Of a stretch of 64,000 nucleotides of DNA, positions 24,812 to 36,926 are shown in pieces. The stretch covers positions 68,860,181 to 68,924,180 of the forward strand of contig NC_058340.1 of assembly GCF_905475395.1 (NCBI RefSeq), given 5' to 3'. Position numbers and translations under genes: made by a program. The DNA comes from Chrysoperla carnea (taxonomy: Eukaryota; Arthropoda; Insecta; Neuroptera; Chrysopidae). The notes beneath the pieces were generated by a model, which was not told the origin of the DNA, ran no database searches, and was given only the letters and a program-made list of their open reading frames with translations. The stretch's first letter is position 1; every line of letters starts with the position of its first letter.

Positions 24812-27077
24812 AAAGAGAATATATTTAATCTACTTATTTAAAAAAGAAAATTATATATCGGAGTCTGTTCGTGGCCAACTATGTCAAAATATGACAAACA
24901 TATCTACAAGTTGTTATAAAAAGGGAAGACGTATTAAGTCTTAACCTAAGGTACCTGTTCATTGCTAGAGTTCTTTGGAAAAGCGAATACATTGAACCTA
25001 AAATATTCTGTGTCTATGTATTCTCACCATTGTTTAAACTTGCCAAACCATCTGGTAGGCAGGTTGTCTGCTAAAGAGCTTTATATGCTCTTTATTTTAC
25101 CACAAGACCCAATTATGTACGGGTCCCTAATAAACCAAATAAAGACAGCCTTTCGTCTTCCCTGTTCAAAAGATTGGTTACGCACAGCACTGAGAGAACA
25201 AATCTGGAGATATCAAAAAAGGAGACGATTTTTAAATCTATTTTTTCTAATAAAATAATAATTATTTAAAAAAATAAAAATAAAATTTATAAAAAAAAAA
25301 TAAAATTAATAATTTTTTTTAAAGGTTATGTTAATTTCGTTTTTCCTCGTTTTTATGTTCTCAATGTATGCAATAGTAAGATTGTGCGTATTCTTATAAA
25401 TAATTTTCCCCGATTGGGAAAATTACATATAAGATTCTAAAATGAAAATGGATCTGTGATTTTTGTTATGCTTGCGAGAAAATTATGTTTTTTAAAACGT
25501 TACTAGAGCGTAACAAAAAAAAGTTTTTTGTGCATTTTTATATAAGAAAATTGATATATATATATATAATTATATAAAGACTGTTTTTAAATTTTTATAA
25601 TGGAACACTTTTTTTTTTGTAAAGTTTTGTTTTCAGAATTTTGTGCGTTTTTTTAACATTTTTCTTTTCAATGTAGAGAAAATTTTCTATGTATAGTAAA
25701 AAATGAACATATGTTTAGTGAAATAATGAAAAACAAAATGCTATATTTCGATCAATGTATTGTTTTCTGTTATTTATTTCTATTTCAGTTTAGAAAATTT
25801 GGCTAAAATTGTACACATGAGTGGTCAATTTTTAAAAGCCACTCTGTACAAATCAAGATTCATAGGTAGAGTATTGGATAGGGAAATGTTTTCGAAATGA
25901 TCGCTATTTTTGATCCAAAGTTCGTTGATTTATTTTTAATGACGAATTTATTCAAAATTATTTCTATAATCATAGAATACATTTTCGGCGTATTTGATTC
26001 CTACACAAAAATCTAATGAAACCGTTCTCTGTCAAATACTTTATCTCCGATTCATGATAAATAAATGTTAAGAGACTGATAGTTGCCACACTTAAAATTC
26101 GTTTAGTACGGGGGATTTATAAATATATGTTGATACTGTTTATAAGAGGATAAACTCATACCGCTAGAATATCAAAGCAGGGCTTACCCGCATTTTAGGT
26201 CACGTGATATACAGTTCAAAAATTACGATTTTTAATTTTAATATTTTAAAAGAAAAATGTGCTTTTATGATTCGAAATCAGAATATTTAAGTATATTTTT
26301 ACATAAATTTTAACTTTTTTCAAATTTCATGATTTATTTCTGACTCACGATAATACCCTATTCAAATTGCCCCAAAACTATTTCACATGAATAATCCAGC
26401 GATATAGAAAAAAACTGCCACTAAATTGTTATTTGGGTAGTTGATTTCAAAAGTTGTAACCATACATCGATTATTTTCAACTTCTTCAGGCAATATTTAA
26501 TGATAACATTAACGTAAATAGAGTTACAGTATTTCCATTTAATTGCCTTAAAAAAAGGGAAATTCCTTGAATCATATTCCTCTCGTTTTACTAAAAATAA
26601 TCCTTAGTGTCAAGATAATTGTATATCCCCTTGAAATTTGAAAGTGTGGCTAACCAAAAATGTATAAACTCCATTGATTTTGAGATATAAAATAATTAAT
26701 GTCCACTTACAGTTAATGAAATTCTGAATAGAAAAATTCCAAAACCTCTTTCAAATTCAATGGAAGTGAAAAAGTACTGAAAGAAATATTTGAAAATGCT
26801 TGTGAATTGTACAGTATTTCGATACTTTGTTTCCCGCGTTAATTATTTTAATTTAAGAACTATAAAATTATACACAACAGTAGTTGCAAAATCTAGATAA
26901 AATATTACTCTGTCAAAAAATTTATAAATTATCAATTTTTATTTGAAAGATTATTTTGTTTTCTGACAAATAATAAAAAAAAAAAGCTCAATAATATATT
27001 GCATTCTTATTTTTCAAAGTCATCCAATCATTTAAGCAGGAATTCGATAAAATTTCCCAAAATTGTGCAAAAAATCA
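24812..27077. other. Gene-free flank downstream of ZFYVE1
   Basis: AT-rich. A 98-codon frame at 24962-25258 begins inside the flank and shows no family; it may be chance or an old retroelement piece. Confidence 0.45.
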
Positions 27078-27460
27078 AGGCGTAACCAATTCCGTGCGCG
27101 GTATGCATAGGGTAACGGGTTCGATTTTCGCCGTCGCAACAAAATTAATTTAATTTAATATTTTTATATTCTTTAAATGATAATCTTAACACTATTTTGA
27201 TGAAGCGGCAACATTTATTTTTGATTTCTTACTTTTTGAATTACAGTAGAGTCTCGATAATTCTCGCCTTATTAGCTTAATTTAATTAATAGTTGTGATG
27301 GGCTGGTGTAGTGCATGGTATATGCATGAAAGAGGTGCACTCAGCCTTTGAAATTGAGGAGCTGCGGAAAGGTGGTAAAACACATATATGGTATCACAAT
27401 GGACTCTATAGCCTAAGTGTGTCTTTCGTGGGCAGCCAATATAACCTAACCTAACCTAAT
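27078..27460 (+). mobile_element. tRNA-headed SINE with nested insertion
   Basis: 27078-27144 is the 3' part of the tRNA-like head (CGTAACCAATTCCGTGCGCG, then GGGTTCGATTTTCGCCGTCG). SINE body and tail resume at about 27290 (GTTGTGATGGGCTGGTGTAG), with the LINE-derived end TGGTATCACAATGGACTC at about 27388. The tail is AACCTAACCTAACCTAA at 27443-27459. About 27147-27289 is foreign, with a CAGTAGAGTCTCGATAATTC terminus. The 53.1 kb copy lacks this insert. Confidence 0.8.
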
Positions 27461-28206
27461 AATTTCGCTGAAATCCATTGGGAAATTGCTCTTCATATGA
27501 GATTTTGGATGATATCTTAGGAACTATTCATCTCGTCGTAAAATAAACTGAATTTTTGCATATTTTGGATCAACTTACCTTATGTACCGAGTATTATCGA
27601 AATTTTCCTGATGTATTTTTACCAAAAAAGTCGAAAAAGAACAAATATTTGTTTCGGAATTGGATAAAGCTCGGAATTAAGTTATTTCACCCCAAAAATA
27701 CGAAGAAATACTTTCAATGGTAAATGCAACTGAATATAGAAATGGAGAAACAGGATAAAACTAAAAGGGGGGATGAAGAAAATAAAAACCTTAAAAATCC
27801 TTGATAAATAAAAAACTTGAATATCTTTTTCGAAATATTCTTATAAAAATTTTAATTTTATTAAAAAATAAACTTGTGTCTTAGAAATATAAGAAATTTT
27901 GATAAACACCTTTTTTAGAGAGTAAATTACAATTATATCTAGACTTATCCATCCACTAATTTATTGTGGAGTTCAAGTAATCCCTAAAAAAAAAACCAAA
28001 ATACAAGATCAATAAAATAAAATCCATAATTTTAATTCCACATAATTCAACATTTAAAGTTAGTTCAACAAATGAATGACTTAAAATTAATATCGAAAAC
28101 AAATAAAAATTCATAACTCAAAATTTAGAAAAAATAATAATAATAACAAAAGTTAGGTTGTGTACCGTCATGGCGTGGTTGTATGAAGGATGTGTGTCAT
28201 ATTTTT
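27461..28206. other. Intergenic DNA between the SINE and the GNPDA 3' end
   Basis: AT-rich. No gene or element seen beyond the presumed GNPDA 3' UTR at its right edge. Confidence 0.5.
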
Positions 28207-28278
28207 TTAATGAATTACTCTGGAATTAGCAACCAATGTATCTTCTTCAATAAGCTTGTGGTGAACAGCACTTAGAGC
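28207..28278 (-). CDS. GNPDA: GNPDA exon 5 (C-terminus)
   Basis: After the acceptor ctacacag it reads [19 protein letters not shown], then RVIH and TAA. This corresponds to the GL-x-VHNKL segment of animal enzymes. It is short (24 codons including the stop) and was recognised by homology and phase. Confidence 0.85.
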   Translation of the reverse strand, partial: ALSAVHHKLIEEDTLVANSRVIH

Positions 28279-30878
28279 CTGTGTAGGACAATTTATTAAA
28301 AAAAAAAAACAAAGAGTTAGGTTTTGTGACTAAAATAAGACTGATTAATAATCCTCTTAGTCCAATAGACGATAGATAGCTCGAAAACCTACGTAGCGAG
28401 AGTGAATTCTGGATTAAAAGTAACCGAATTCATTTAAAAAAAAACTTAATCGCAACATAGGATATTTATTTATTAAGGAATACCACTGAATTTTCTCGGA
28501 TATTTAGCCTTCCTTGAAAAACTATGTACTCTCCTCCGAGATTTAACTTTTTTTAAAGACATTCACTTTGAAAAAACTATTTACCAATTGTGCTTTTTGG
28601 TACGCAAATTGGATCTTGACGCCGTTAATACTATCGATAAAATTATATTTCAGGACGAGACAGCCTATCAAGCAAAGGGCAATGTATATGAAATTCTCGG
28701 ACCTTTTTAGAATCGGTTTTTAATTTAAATTAAATAAATAATCCATATGCGATTTACCGAGTACTTTCAGTTTTGTATTTCCATAAATTAGGAAAAAAAT
28801 TGTTATATAAATATAGGAATCGTTATCGTGGCATCCCAATAAGTCTCGACACATTTTCCGAACTAAATATCTGTCTAAAAATACACCACCAATGAAAAAG
28901 AAGATACCCGGATACCATAACCAAAATAGGAAGTTATGAGAAAAGATACAGGGAAAGGTTGTTCGATTTTCAATAAATTTACATGCAAGCTAACATGCGA
29001 TTAATATAAAATGCTATAGCAAGTAAAATCAGAGACAAGAAATGGATAAATTTTTATTTGCGAGCAGAAATTTGTAGCAACACAGCAAAAGCCAATAAAA
29101 TGAATAACTTTAGAACATAAAAAATTCCAACCATAAAACAGCAACAAATATTTCCAGCCCTTGTAGCCTTATTTTATCTTTGAATTGCAAGCAACAGACT
29201 TAAAACAACAACATTTTAAAAAATCTAAATTAGTACAGAACTTGTTAAAATTCAAAAAGCGATGTGAAATTTCAAAATAAAGAATATTAAAAATGTAGCA
29301 ACAATTAAGACGTGAGTTAATGAAGCGATTGAAATTTTAAAAAAATAATTGAAAAGTAACCTTGAAATATTTAACAGTTTTAACACGAAGTTCTAATGTT
29401 GCGTCCTCATCGCATATCATTAACGTATGTGGATGCTGCTGGAATGCAGAAACAGTCCACATATGATTGACACCTTCTTCAATGGCCTTATACAAGGCAA
29501 AAGCCTTATGTGTACCAGTTATCAATATCATAACCTGCATGGAATAAATATTATATTATTATTATACTTTCATCGGGATCAAGCACTCAGTTCGTCATGT
29601 AATACCACGTCCCGTGATCGCTTAGTCTGGAAATCGATTTTCTATTACCATAATGGGAGACAGAACTGAGAAGTTGAAATCATGCCAACGAGAGTATACA
29701 CAAGTGAAGATTTTACAAGCCCTATTGACGAAATCTTTTAAAAACAGGTAAAATTTGATGAGCAAAATTTAAACAACTCCCTACAAATGCGGTTTTCCAT
29801 TCGAAATGAACCGATTTTCTTGAAACATACCTAAGAACACTCTCTATTAAATTACCTTTCAAACAAGAAAAAATCAAAATCGGCCGTTTAGGAGCTACAA
29901 TGTCAAGGACAAACACACACATAGCAGTCAAAATTATAAGACCCCTATTTTTTGGCGTCGGGAGTTAAAAATAAGAGTGAGCTTTGTCGAAATGTTGTTT
30001 AGTTGTCGTTGAAAGCGAATATTTCGTAATTATGAAAGTATTTGGTTAAAAGAATTCATAAATAACTCTACTAGAGTACTCCTTTCAACCGAAATCGTCA
30101 GAAAACGATGAAGTTAAAATAATAAAATTAGGGCAAATATAGCAGTAAACTTACCTCTTTCGCGTCCATTACGGTACCAACACCAACTGTAAGTGCTTGG
30201 CTAGGAACTTTACTAATATCATTACCAAAGAAACGAGCGTTTGCCTCCAAAGTATCTTGAGCTAATGTTTTCACACGAGTTCGACTAGTTAATGACGATC
30301 CAGGTTCATTAAATGCAATATGACCATCAGGACCAATTCCGCCAACAAATAATTCTACGCCACCAGCCTAAACAACATCAAAATATCCGTAAATTATCAT
30401 TCAAAATAAAGAAATCAAAGTGTTTGAAAAATTACTTCGACAATTTTCTTTTCGAAATCATTACATTCGGCAACTAAATCTGGAGCATTTCCATCTAAGA
30501 TATGTGCATTTTTAGGATCAATATCAATATGTTTAAAAAAATTATTCCACATATAATAATGATAACTTTCTGGATGATCCCGTGGGAGACCCACATATTC
30601 ATCCATATTAAATGTTTTTACATATTGAAAGGACACTTTTCCAGCTTTATAATATTCGATTAACTTTTTGTACATTCCTAATGGAGTACCTCCTACAAAA
30701 AAACTGATATTTTAACTATCTGGTTTTTTGAAAAAATATTGTAAATTTTCTTACCTGTGGGAAGACCCAATACAAAATATTTACCAGGACCGGGTTTAAA
30801 ATCTATAATACGTTTTAAAACGTATTTCGCCGCCCATTCGGATACATTATCAGCAGTATCTAATATCACAAGCCGCAT
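28207..30878 (-). CDS. GNPDA: Glucosamine-6-phosphate deaminase/isomerase (complete, 5 exons)
   Basis: Cytosolic enzyme converting glucosamine-6-phosphate to fructose-6-phosphate plus ammonium, the catabolic exit of the hexosamine/chitin-precursor pathway (Oscillin in flies). Exons in transcript order: 30755-30878, 30436-30692, 30155-30367, 29361-29534, 28207-28278. They sum to 840 nt, 279 aa, close to the 276-289 aa of animal homologues. All introns are GT-AG and phases agree. Catalytic residues fall at the family positions: D72 ([10 protein letters not shown]), D141 and H143 ([13 protein letters not shown]) and E148. The LPTGGTPLG phosphate loop is at 39-47. The start is chosen at MRLVIL because animal enzymes begin there with an equivalent strand (MKLIIL). 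The C-terminus is short (VANSRVIH). There is no sign of degeneration. ZFYVE1 lies on the opposite strand, tail to tail, 3.5 kb away. Confidence 0.96.
28279..29360 (-). other. GNPDA intron 4
   Basis: 1.08 kb of AT-rich intron. I see no gene or recognisable element in it. Confidence 0.7.
29361..29534 (-). CDS. GNPDA: GNPDA exon 4
   Basis: Reads [52 protein letters not shown], 58 codons. The donor is the weaker gttact, but phase and homology fix it. Confidence 0.94.
29535..30154 (-). other. GNPDA intron 3 with a dispersed repeat fragment
   Basis: About 29735-29950 carries text typical of a dispersed insect repeat (AACCGATTTTCTTGAAAC, CGGCCGTTTAGGAGCTAC, then CACACACA). It resembles the fragment near 2250-2350. 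A 69-codon frame here is accidental. Confidence 0.4.
30155..30367 (-). CDS. GNPDA: GNPDA exon 3 (D141, H143, E148)
   Basis: Reads [20 protein letters not shown] and on to [13 protein letters not shown], 71 codons in phase 0. It holds the active-site [10 protein letters not shown] block. The tract is open on the minus strand between a clean acceptor (tttag) and a gtaag donor. Confidence 0.94.
30436..30692 (-). CDS. GNPDA: GNPDA exon 2 (catalytic D72)
   Basis: Continues [14 protein letters not shown], through [17 protein letters not shown], to NDFEKKIVE. Ends in phase 0. Nearly every block matches vertebrate GNPDA. Confidence 0.96.
30755..30878 (-). CDS. GNPDA: GNPDA exon 1
   Basis: Encodes MRLVILDT to LGLPTG. 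The donor is gtaag and the exon ends in phase 1, splitting the Gly codon of LPTG. Confidence 0.95.
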
Positions 30879-32269
30879 TTTATCTTATTGCACAGTCTAT
30901 AATGAAATAAACTTGAATTTCAAAAATACATTAAGAAAGTTTATTGACTTTTTGTAATATTGAGGATTGATGGGGGAAATAACTTAAACAATAAACAAAA
31001 AAAAACATGTCCTCATCCAAAATTAACTTACCAAATAATTTTATCAATAAACAATATTTAGTACCCTATTTAAAAAAAATTTGTATGAAATTTCGAGGAG
31101 TGTAGTCTTGAAATGAGTTTACTCAACCTCTCAATGGTTTTATAAGAATAACAACTTTGATGACCTGAAATTTGTGATAATTTTTTTATCACAAATCCCA
31201 TTGTAATTTATTTGTTTTATAAATCAGAGTTGGATTTTCAATTGTTTTTTTTAATTTTAACCGTCAAAAATAAAAACAAAATAATTAAAGGAGAGAATGT
31301 ACACTCATTTCATGTATTAAAAAGAGATGTAAATAGGTTTCAATTATATTTAATGACAAGTGTAATTTTTTGTAAGTTAATTTATAGAAAAATATATAAA
31401 AATAATGTATTTACCTTAAATTAAAAACTAATTAACTAAATAATTAAACTAAAAAAACTAAATAAAATTATTTTTATTTTTTATTTAACCAATAAATAAT
31501 GTCAGTTACTATGATGTTTATAATGTACGGTTAAACATTGCACTGACTTGAAGAGTTCAGTGTGTTTAAGTTATATTTATTTTAACCTTGGACAGGCCCG
31601 TGTTCTTCACTAATTATTTTTTGGTAGACACTTTTTTGGATAAATATTTAAAAAAAGGTCAATGCCCCTAAAATTGATTTATTTTAAAAATTTATTTTTC
31701 TTCAAAAAAATAAACAATTTCTATTTAGGTTACAAATATATTATTACATAATCAAATTAAAAAATATTGAATTTTTAAAAATAAAAATAAAGTTTTTGTT
31801 TTTATTTTGGAAGTTTTTGTAGAGGTTTTTTTATATTGTTACACCACTGAATTGGGTATTCTGGTGTAATATTATTAAATATGAATAATTCTTATCAGTA
31901 TAATAAAAATTGGTTTCCATACAATTTAATATTGATTAGATTACAAGAGAAAAATAAATATTTATTTATATTGTTAATTTAATGGTGGTATGAAATGCGT
32001 ATGGAACGTACTCAATTTATTTTTCATTATAAATTTCGTAATTTCATGTTTTTTTTATATACGATATTGATAATAAATGATAAAAATAATGAATTGGTGA
32101 TTACACAATGCTTTATTATTCAAGTTTATCAGTCATTCTTCCAATAATACTTGAAAATTTATCTATACAAATCCTAGTGAAAGTGATTTAAGAAATGAAA
32201 CTATAAAGTGCAATAGTGACAAGAAATTACTTTCTTAAAAAACAACTAAAAAAATACGGGAATTACTTC
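30879..32269. other. AT-rich region upstream of GNPDA
   Basis: It would contain the GNPDA promoter, but no core element can be assigned. Nothing else is recognised. Confidence 0.45.
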
Positions 32270-33150
32270 AGTCGATAAATCACCAAAAGTTAAAAAATTC
32301 GATTTTTTTGATAACACAGGCAAATTTGAACCGATTTTATTGGAATTTTCTTTGAAACTCACTAATTTTGGGTCATCCTTTTCAGCTGTGATGTCAGTTA
32401 TTGGCTAGATATCGCGAATGTGCTTAATTCCGAGATCACGACCCCATAATCTCGAAACCTATGTAAGCTAGGTTAATTTTGAACACAAATTTGAAAAGTA
32501 TGGCCCAAATTTAGTAGGATTACATACTTGATTTATCAAAATTGGATAAAATTTGGATTTGATAGAGCAAAATTAAATTTTTTGGATTCCGATGACGTCA
32601 TAAAGTTCAAAAATTCGACTTTTTTGATAACACAGGCAAATTTGATTCGATCTTATTGTAATTTTTTTTGAAACCCACTAATTTTGGGTCATTCTTTCCA
32701 GCAGTGATGTCAATTTTTCGCTAGCTTTCACTTATGTGCATAATTCCGGGACCAGGACTCCACATTCTTGAAACCGATTAGAGCTAGGTTAATTTTGATC
32801 ACAAATTTAAAAAGTATGACCCAAATTTAGTAGGATTACATACTTGGTTTATCAAAATTGGATAAAATTTATATGTGATAGAGTAAAATTAAATTTTTTG
32901 GATTCTGATGACGTCTTAAAGTTAAAAAATTAGATTTTTTGGATAACAGGCATTTTTGATCCGATCTCATTGGAATTTTTTTTGAAACCAACTAATTTTG
33001 GGTCATTCTTTTCAGTTGTGATGTCAACTATTCGCTAGCAATCACTTATATGCTTAATTTTGGGGCCAGGACTCGAAATTCTTGAAACCTATTAGAGCTA
33101 GATTAATTTTGATCACAAATTTGAAAAGTATGACCCAAATTTAGTAGGAT
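32270..33150. repeat. 316-bp satellite, array 1 (about 2.8 units)
   Basis: The block GATAACACAGGCAAATTTGA starts at 32310, 32626 and, in shortened form, 32942: a regular 316-bp step. Each unit also has CACTAATTTTGGGTCAT, CCCAAATTTAGTAGGATTAC and GATGACGTCATAAAGTT. The units differ by roughly 10%. The same monomer forms the array at 62.6 kb. Confidence 0.9.
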
Positions 33151-33780
33151 TTAGATCGAAACCCCGCTAAGCCTAATCATTTTTCTATTGTTTTGTTTTA
33201 TTATTCTTTATACAACGCGTATACAAAAAAAAAAAAAAATCTAGATTTTTGGAAAAAAAATTTTCCAAACATATCCATTATTAATCAAATTAAAATTATT
33301 ATAAACGACAATTGCTCAACTTTTAAAACCGGTTTCTTAGCAAACATAACAATTACTTTAACAATGTAAGTAGGTATATTTACTAAAAACCTTGAACATG
33401 AAATTAAATATTAAAACATATAAAACAACAAAATTCGCCCACTAATTAATTAATTATATTGATTTAAGTATATTAATATCAAATATTGATGAAAAGAAAA
33501 AAAAAACTCAATTTCCTAATCAAATATACTTCAAATATAAATTACAAAATTAATAATTTATGCTATATATTTTATAGTCAGGTTATTAAAGTATATATAA
33601 TGATAAAAAGTATATAAAGTATATAGTGGCACTAGAGTTCAGGAGAGTATTATAGACCGACATCTAACAACACATTAAACAAAGTATACTTGACTGTTTT
33701 CTGTAAATCCTCTCAGATTTATCACATGGTATATTTAGACGAAGGAAAAGCACTAAAAATGATCAAAGTTCGAAAAATTT
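33151..33780. other. AT-rich spacer
   Basis: Nothing recognised besides A/T runs. Confidence 0.5.
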
Positions 33781-34215
33781 GAGCAGTAATTCGGATTTGA
33801 ATGCAGTTTTCGTCATTCGATTTGTTAGAGCGTCAGGAAATTTTGACAGAATTGGTCTCAGAGGTATCTGTCCAAACTTGTTACTCGAGGGTTTTTGAGG
33901 TCGCTCAACACAAATAACGCGACAGAATTCGCGTTCAGCGACCCAAAAAACGAGTTTGGACTGATTATATGACGAATTTCCTGAAAACTTCAGGAGACGA
34001 CCTGGAACCGTTTATCCTGAGCACCAGGTACTTCTGAAACCAATTCTGTCGCGATATTCGTGTTCAGCAACCCCAAAAACATGCAATTGTAAAATGTACA
34101 TTAATTATGCTAATTGCATATTTTTAATTTCTTATAAATCAAATTGGTCCCAAGATTTCCTGGCGTTCTAACGAATCGAATGCCGAAAACCGCATTCGAA
34201 TCCGACTTACTGCTC
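33781..34215. mobile_element. Inverted-repeat (foldback-type) element
   Basis: The left arm GAGCAGTAATTCGGATTTGA through ATTCGATTTGTTAGAGCGTC is mirrored by the right arm (GACGTTCTAACGAATCGAAT-like text through CTTACTGCTCAGTAATT). A second inner pair, GACAGAATTGGTCTCAGAGG against CTTCTGAAACCAATTCTGTC, also faces inward, and a CGCGTTCAGCGACCC-like motif is repeated directly. The structure is compound. It is non-coding. Confidence 0.7.
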
Positions 34216-34233
34216 AGTAATTTCCTTTATTTT

Positions 34234-34420
34234 TATTTATATGCAATTTTATTGAAGATATGATATACAAATTATATAATGAACCAAATTAAAATAATGT
34301 TAGTATTATTTCCTTTGCCTGTTTTATCCTAAGCGGTACATTTTTAGACTGTAGGTCTATTTTATCTCAGTAACCAGAATGATAAGCTGGAAAATGAGGA
34401 GTAAATCATGGAATTTGATA
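34234..34420 (+). repeat. Second copy of the 16312 element leader
   Basis: ATATGATATACAAATTATAT, CCTAAGCGGTACATTTTTAG and GAGTAAATCATGGAATTTGA match 16327-16490 in order. The coding part seen at 16.5 kb is absent. Confidence 0.75.
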
Positions 34421-36689
34421 AAGAAAAAAAGGAAGATATCGCGTAAGATAAGAAAGACAAGGAAAAACAGAGGAAATAATATACAAGGCACTTAATAAAC
34501 CGTAAATTTACTTATTCACTAAAATTTGTGATGCCATAAATAAGATATTTTATATTTACAAAAGTTGTTCAAGACTGTCGCTATTTTCGGGCAAATAGGT
34601 TTGGCATAAATGGTAGAGTACAGAGAGCTACCGCAGCAACTGATAAGACGACTGTGTAATAGAGATTGCTTCACTTCGGCTAACTTTCATGTGGAAGCAA
34701 CCAAAAAAATTCAAATCTTTTTCGGTTTTCTGAACTAAATAATCCATTATTTTTTATAAGGTTAGGTTAAATATCGTTATTTCAATTGCAACGCAATCAT
34801 CGTCAATAGCTAAAATTCTTAAATAAACGTACCAACTGTAGTTTTTGAGACAACTTAAAGTGTTGTTAGATACATGTCTATTATAGGAGAGTATTTTATT
34901 GATGATAATTTTATAGATGAGTACTAAATAACATAAACACTTCAAAAATATTATTAATATTTATAATCTTTAATTAATAATAACATTTTGTTATTTCATA
35001 AATTCTTATGTGTAAATATAGATAGCACCACTATTGAAATGAATGGTGTTGTTTTTTACTACACAAACATGGGATAGGATATGGCTTGGTTCATATCTAG
35101 ACTACATAATATTGTGATATATTTTAAAATGTGTACGCAATAAAATTGTTGAATTATCTGGTATTTAAACGAAAGAAATTTTTTTAGAAGGGAGAGAAGA
35201 TTTATTGTACCCTTCCTAAACTGTCTCAGAAATGATCCAAGTAGGTTTCATATAAAGCCTAGAGACGATTGATAAAACTAAGAAGTTGGGAAAAGGTTGC
35301 AAGATATATGTTTTCTAAATTTGCGAATTTCTTCTAAATTGGAAACAAAAAATATCTTGAATTACGTATACGTTATACATGTATAATAGTTTTTGATTAT
35401 TTGGCAAACACTTAACATTTACGCCATACAAGTTGCCTAATTACTAATTTTTTAAGTGAATTTTAACACTGATCGTTCCATTGAATTAGCAATTTATTGT
35501 TTATTAAATAGAATAGAAACATTTGCGCGATTAACTCATGCGTTACTAATGATATTTGACACCCAAGAAACACATTCTATGATGTTTTAGCAAAATGCGA
35601 GCGATTTCTTTCTATTTCCTTTATTAGCCAATTTTTGTAACATCTATTATTGTACTATTGGCTTAAAATATAATTAAAATTAAAAAATACAAAGATCTAG
35701 TTACTTTGGTAATTTGAGAGATCATTTTCCCATTAAGGCACTGTCATTTTTGTTGATTTCAGACGATATTTCTTAGCCGTTGAACGCCTTTGAAAATTTC
35801 GAAATACAATTAATTATCTTGAATTTCATAATTTTCTGATCAGTATTAGTACACATCAAATGGCTCGATTATACATTGGCCAGAACCAATTTTTCGAGGT
35901 AGAATTATATGTTTTGAATCAATAACAATGTTTTGAATCAAAAAGGTTTGTTTAATCTACTAAAAGGCAATTTTATTTGGTACACATATTAAACAGTATC
36001 GTATGATATGGTATATGTGTATTTGAGTTGAAGTGCTATAAGGGTGGTTTTACGATGATTTCGGATGCTGGAAGCTCTGGAGCTCTTATTGATTTAGCGC
36101 ATGGTGGGCTAGGCCATAACACAGTATACTAACTATACATACATACCATAAATATAGAACGAAAACTGAAATCATATTTCAATATAAAACAATTTTTATT
36201 TATAAAACCGACAATTTTCGAATGAACGAAATCAATCTATAAAAATTTTGCTCCATTAACATTCCAAAAAAAAAAAAAAAATTATGTAACATGTCGAAAA
36301 AAATTTATGTGTATTAAATAAGCGTGGAAAAAAATCTTGTATTCATATTCACGTGAAAATTTTTAGGATTTCTAAATTTTATTTTCCACTATAGGAACTC
36401 CGAAAAAAGTTTTAATTATAAATTCGAGTGTGGTGTAATCTAAAAAAAAAATTATTTTTTTTTTTGGAGGAAAAAAAATGGAAAATTTGCCGGAAAATTA
36501 TACTGTGATAAAATTAAGAAAAAATTGTGACAATAAGAAAATTCTCACTAACAGATAATAGAAAAAAACTTTAATTTTCTTTTTTAAAAAAAATGTAAAA
36601 AATTTGTGTGTGTGTGAAAAAAAAATAGTTTTTCTCGATAGTGTAGTGAAAATTTGTATAATTTTATTTTTTTTTTCGGAAAAAAAAAG
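34421..36689. other. AT-rich flank before the PDZ gene
   Basis: No gene recognised. Contains poly-A/T runs (36264-36280 and 36440-36480). Confidence 0.5.
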
Positions 36690-36926
36690 ATGGATGTTGA
36701 ATTTTTATTTACTACAATAATGAAAGGCACATTTTTTTTAGGCCTAAAACTATATTGTAGGCCTTTAAATACATCAACAAATCATCAAATTGAAAATATC
36801 ATGAGAAAATTTCATTTTTGGTTTTGGAAATTTAATTACGGAATTGTACCAGAAGATTATTGGGACTATAAATTAATGTATTTTCTAATTAAAATGAAAA
36901 ATCAATTAACGAAATGTTATTATTGA
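36690..36926 (+). CDS. Hypothetical 78-codon ORF upstream of the PDZ gene
   Basis: An ATG (MDVEFLFTTIMKGTFFLGLK) opens a frame ending NQLTKCYY and a stop, rich in aromatic residues (FHFWFWKFNYGIVPEDYWDY). Its composition differs from the surrounding poly-A/T. A second tiny frame starts at 36478 (MENLPENYTVIKLRKN). They could be upstream ORFs of a long 5' UTR of the PDZ gene, a small protein gene, or chance. I recognise no family. Confidence 0.2.
   Translation: MDVEFLFTTIMKGTFFLGLKLYCRPLNTSTNHQIENIMRKFHFWFWKFNYGIVPEDYWDYKLMYFLIKMKNQLTKCYY

Noticed and set aside
24962..25258. 98-codon frame downstream of ZFYVE1
   Set aside because: No recognisable domain, no splice signals or conserved motifs; probably chance or a decayed element.
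32270..33150. CRISPR-like array
   Set aside because: The period is 316 bp with no unique spacers; this is a satellite in a eukaryotic genome.
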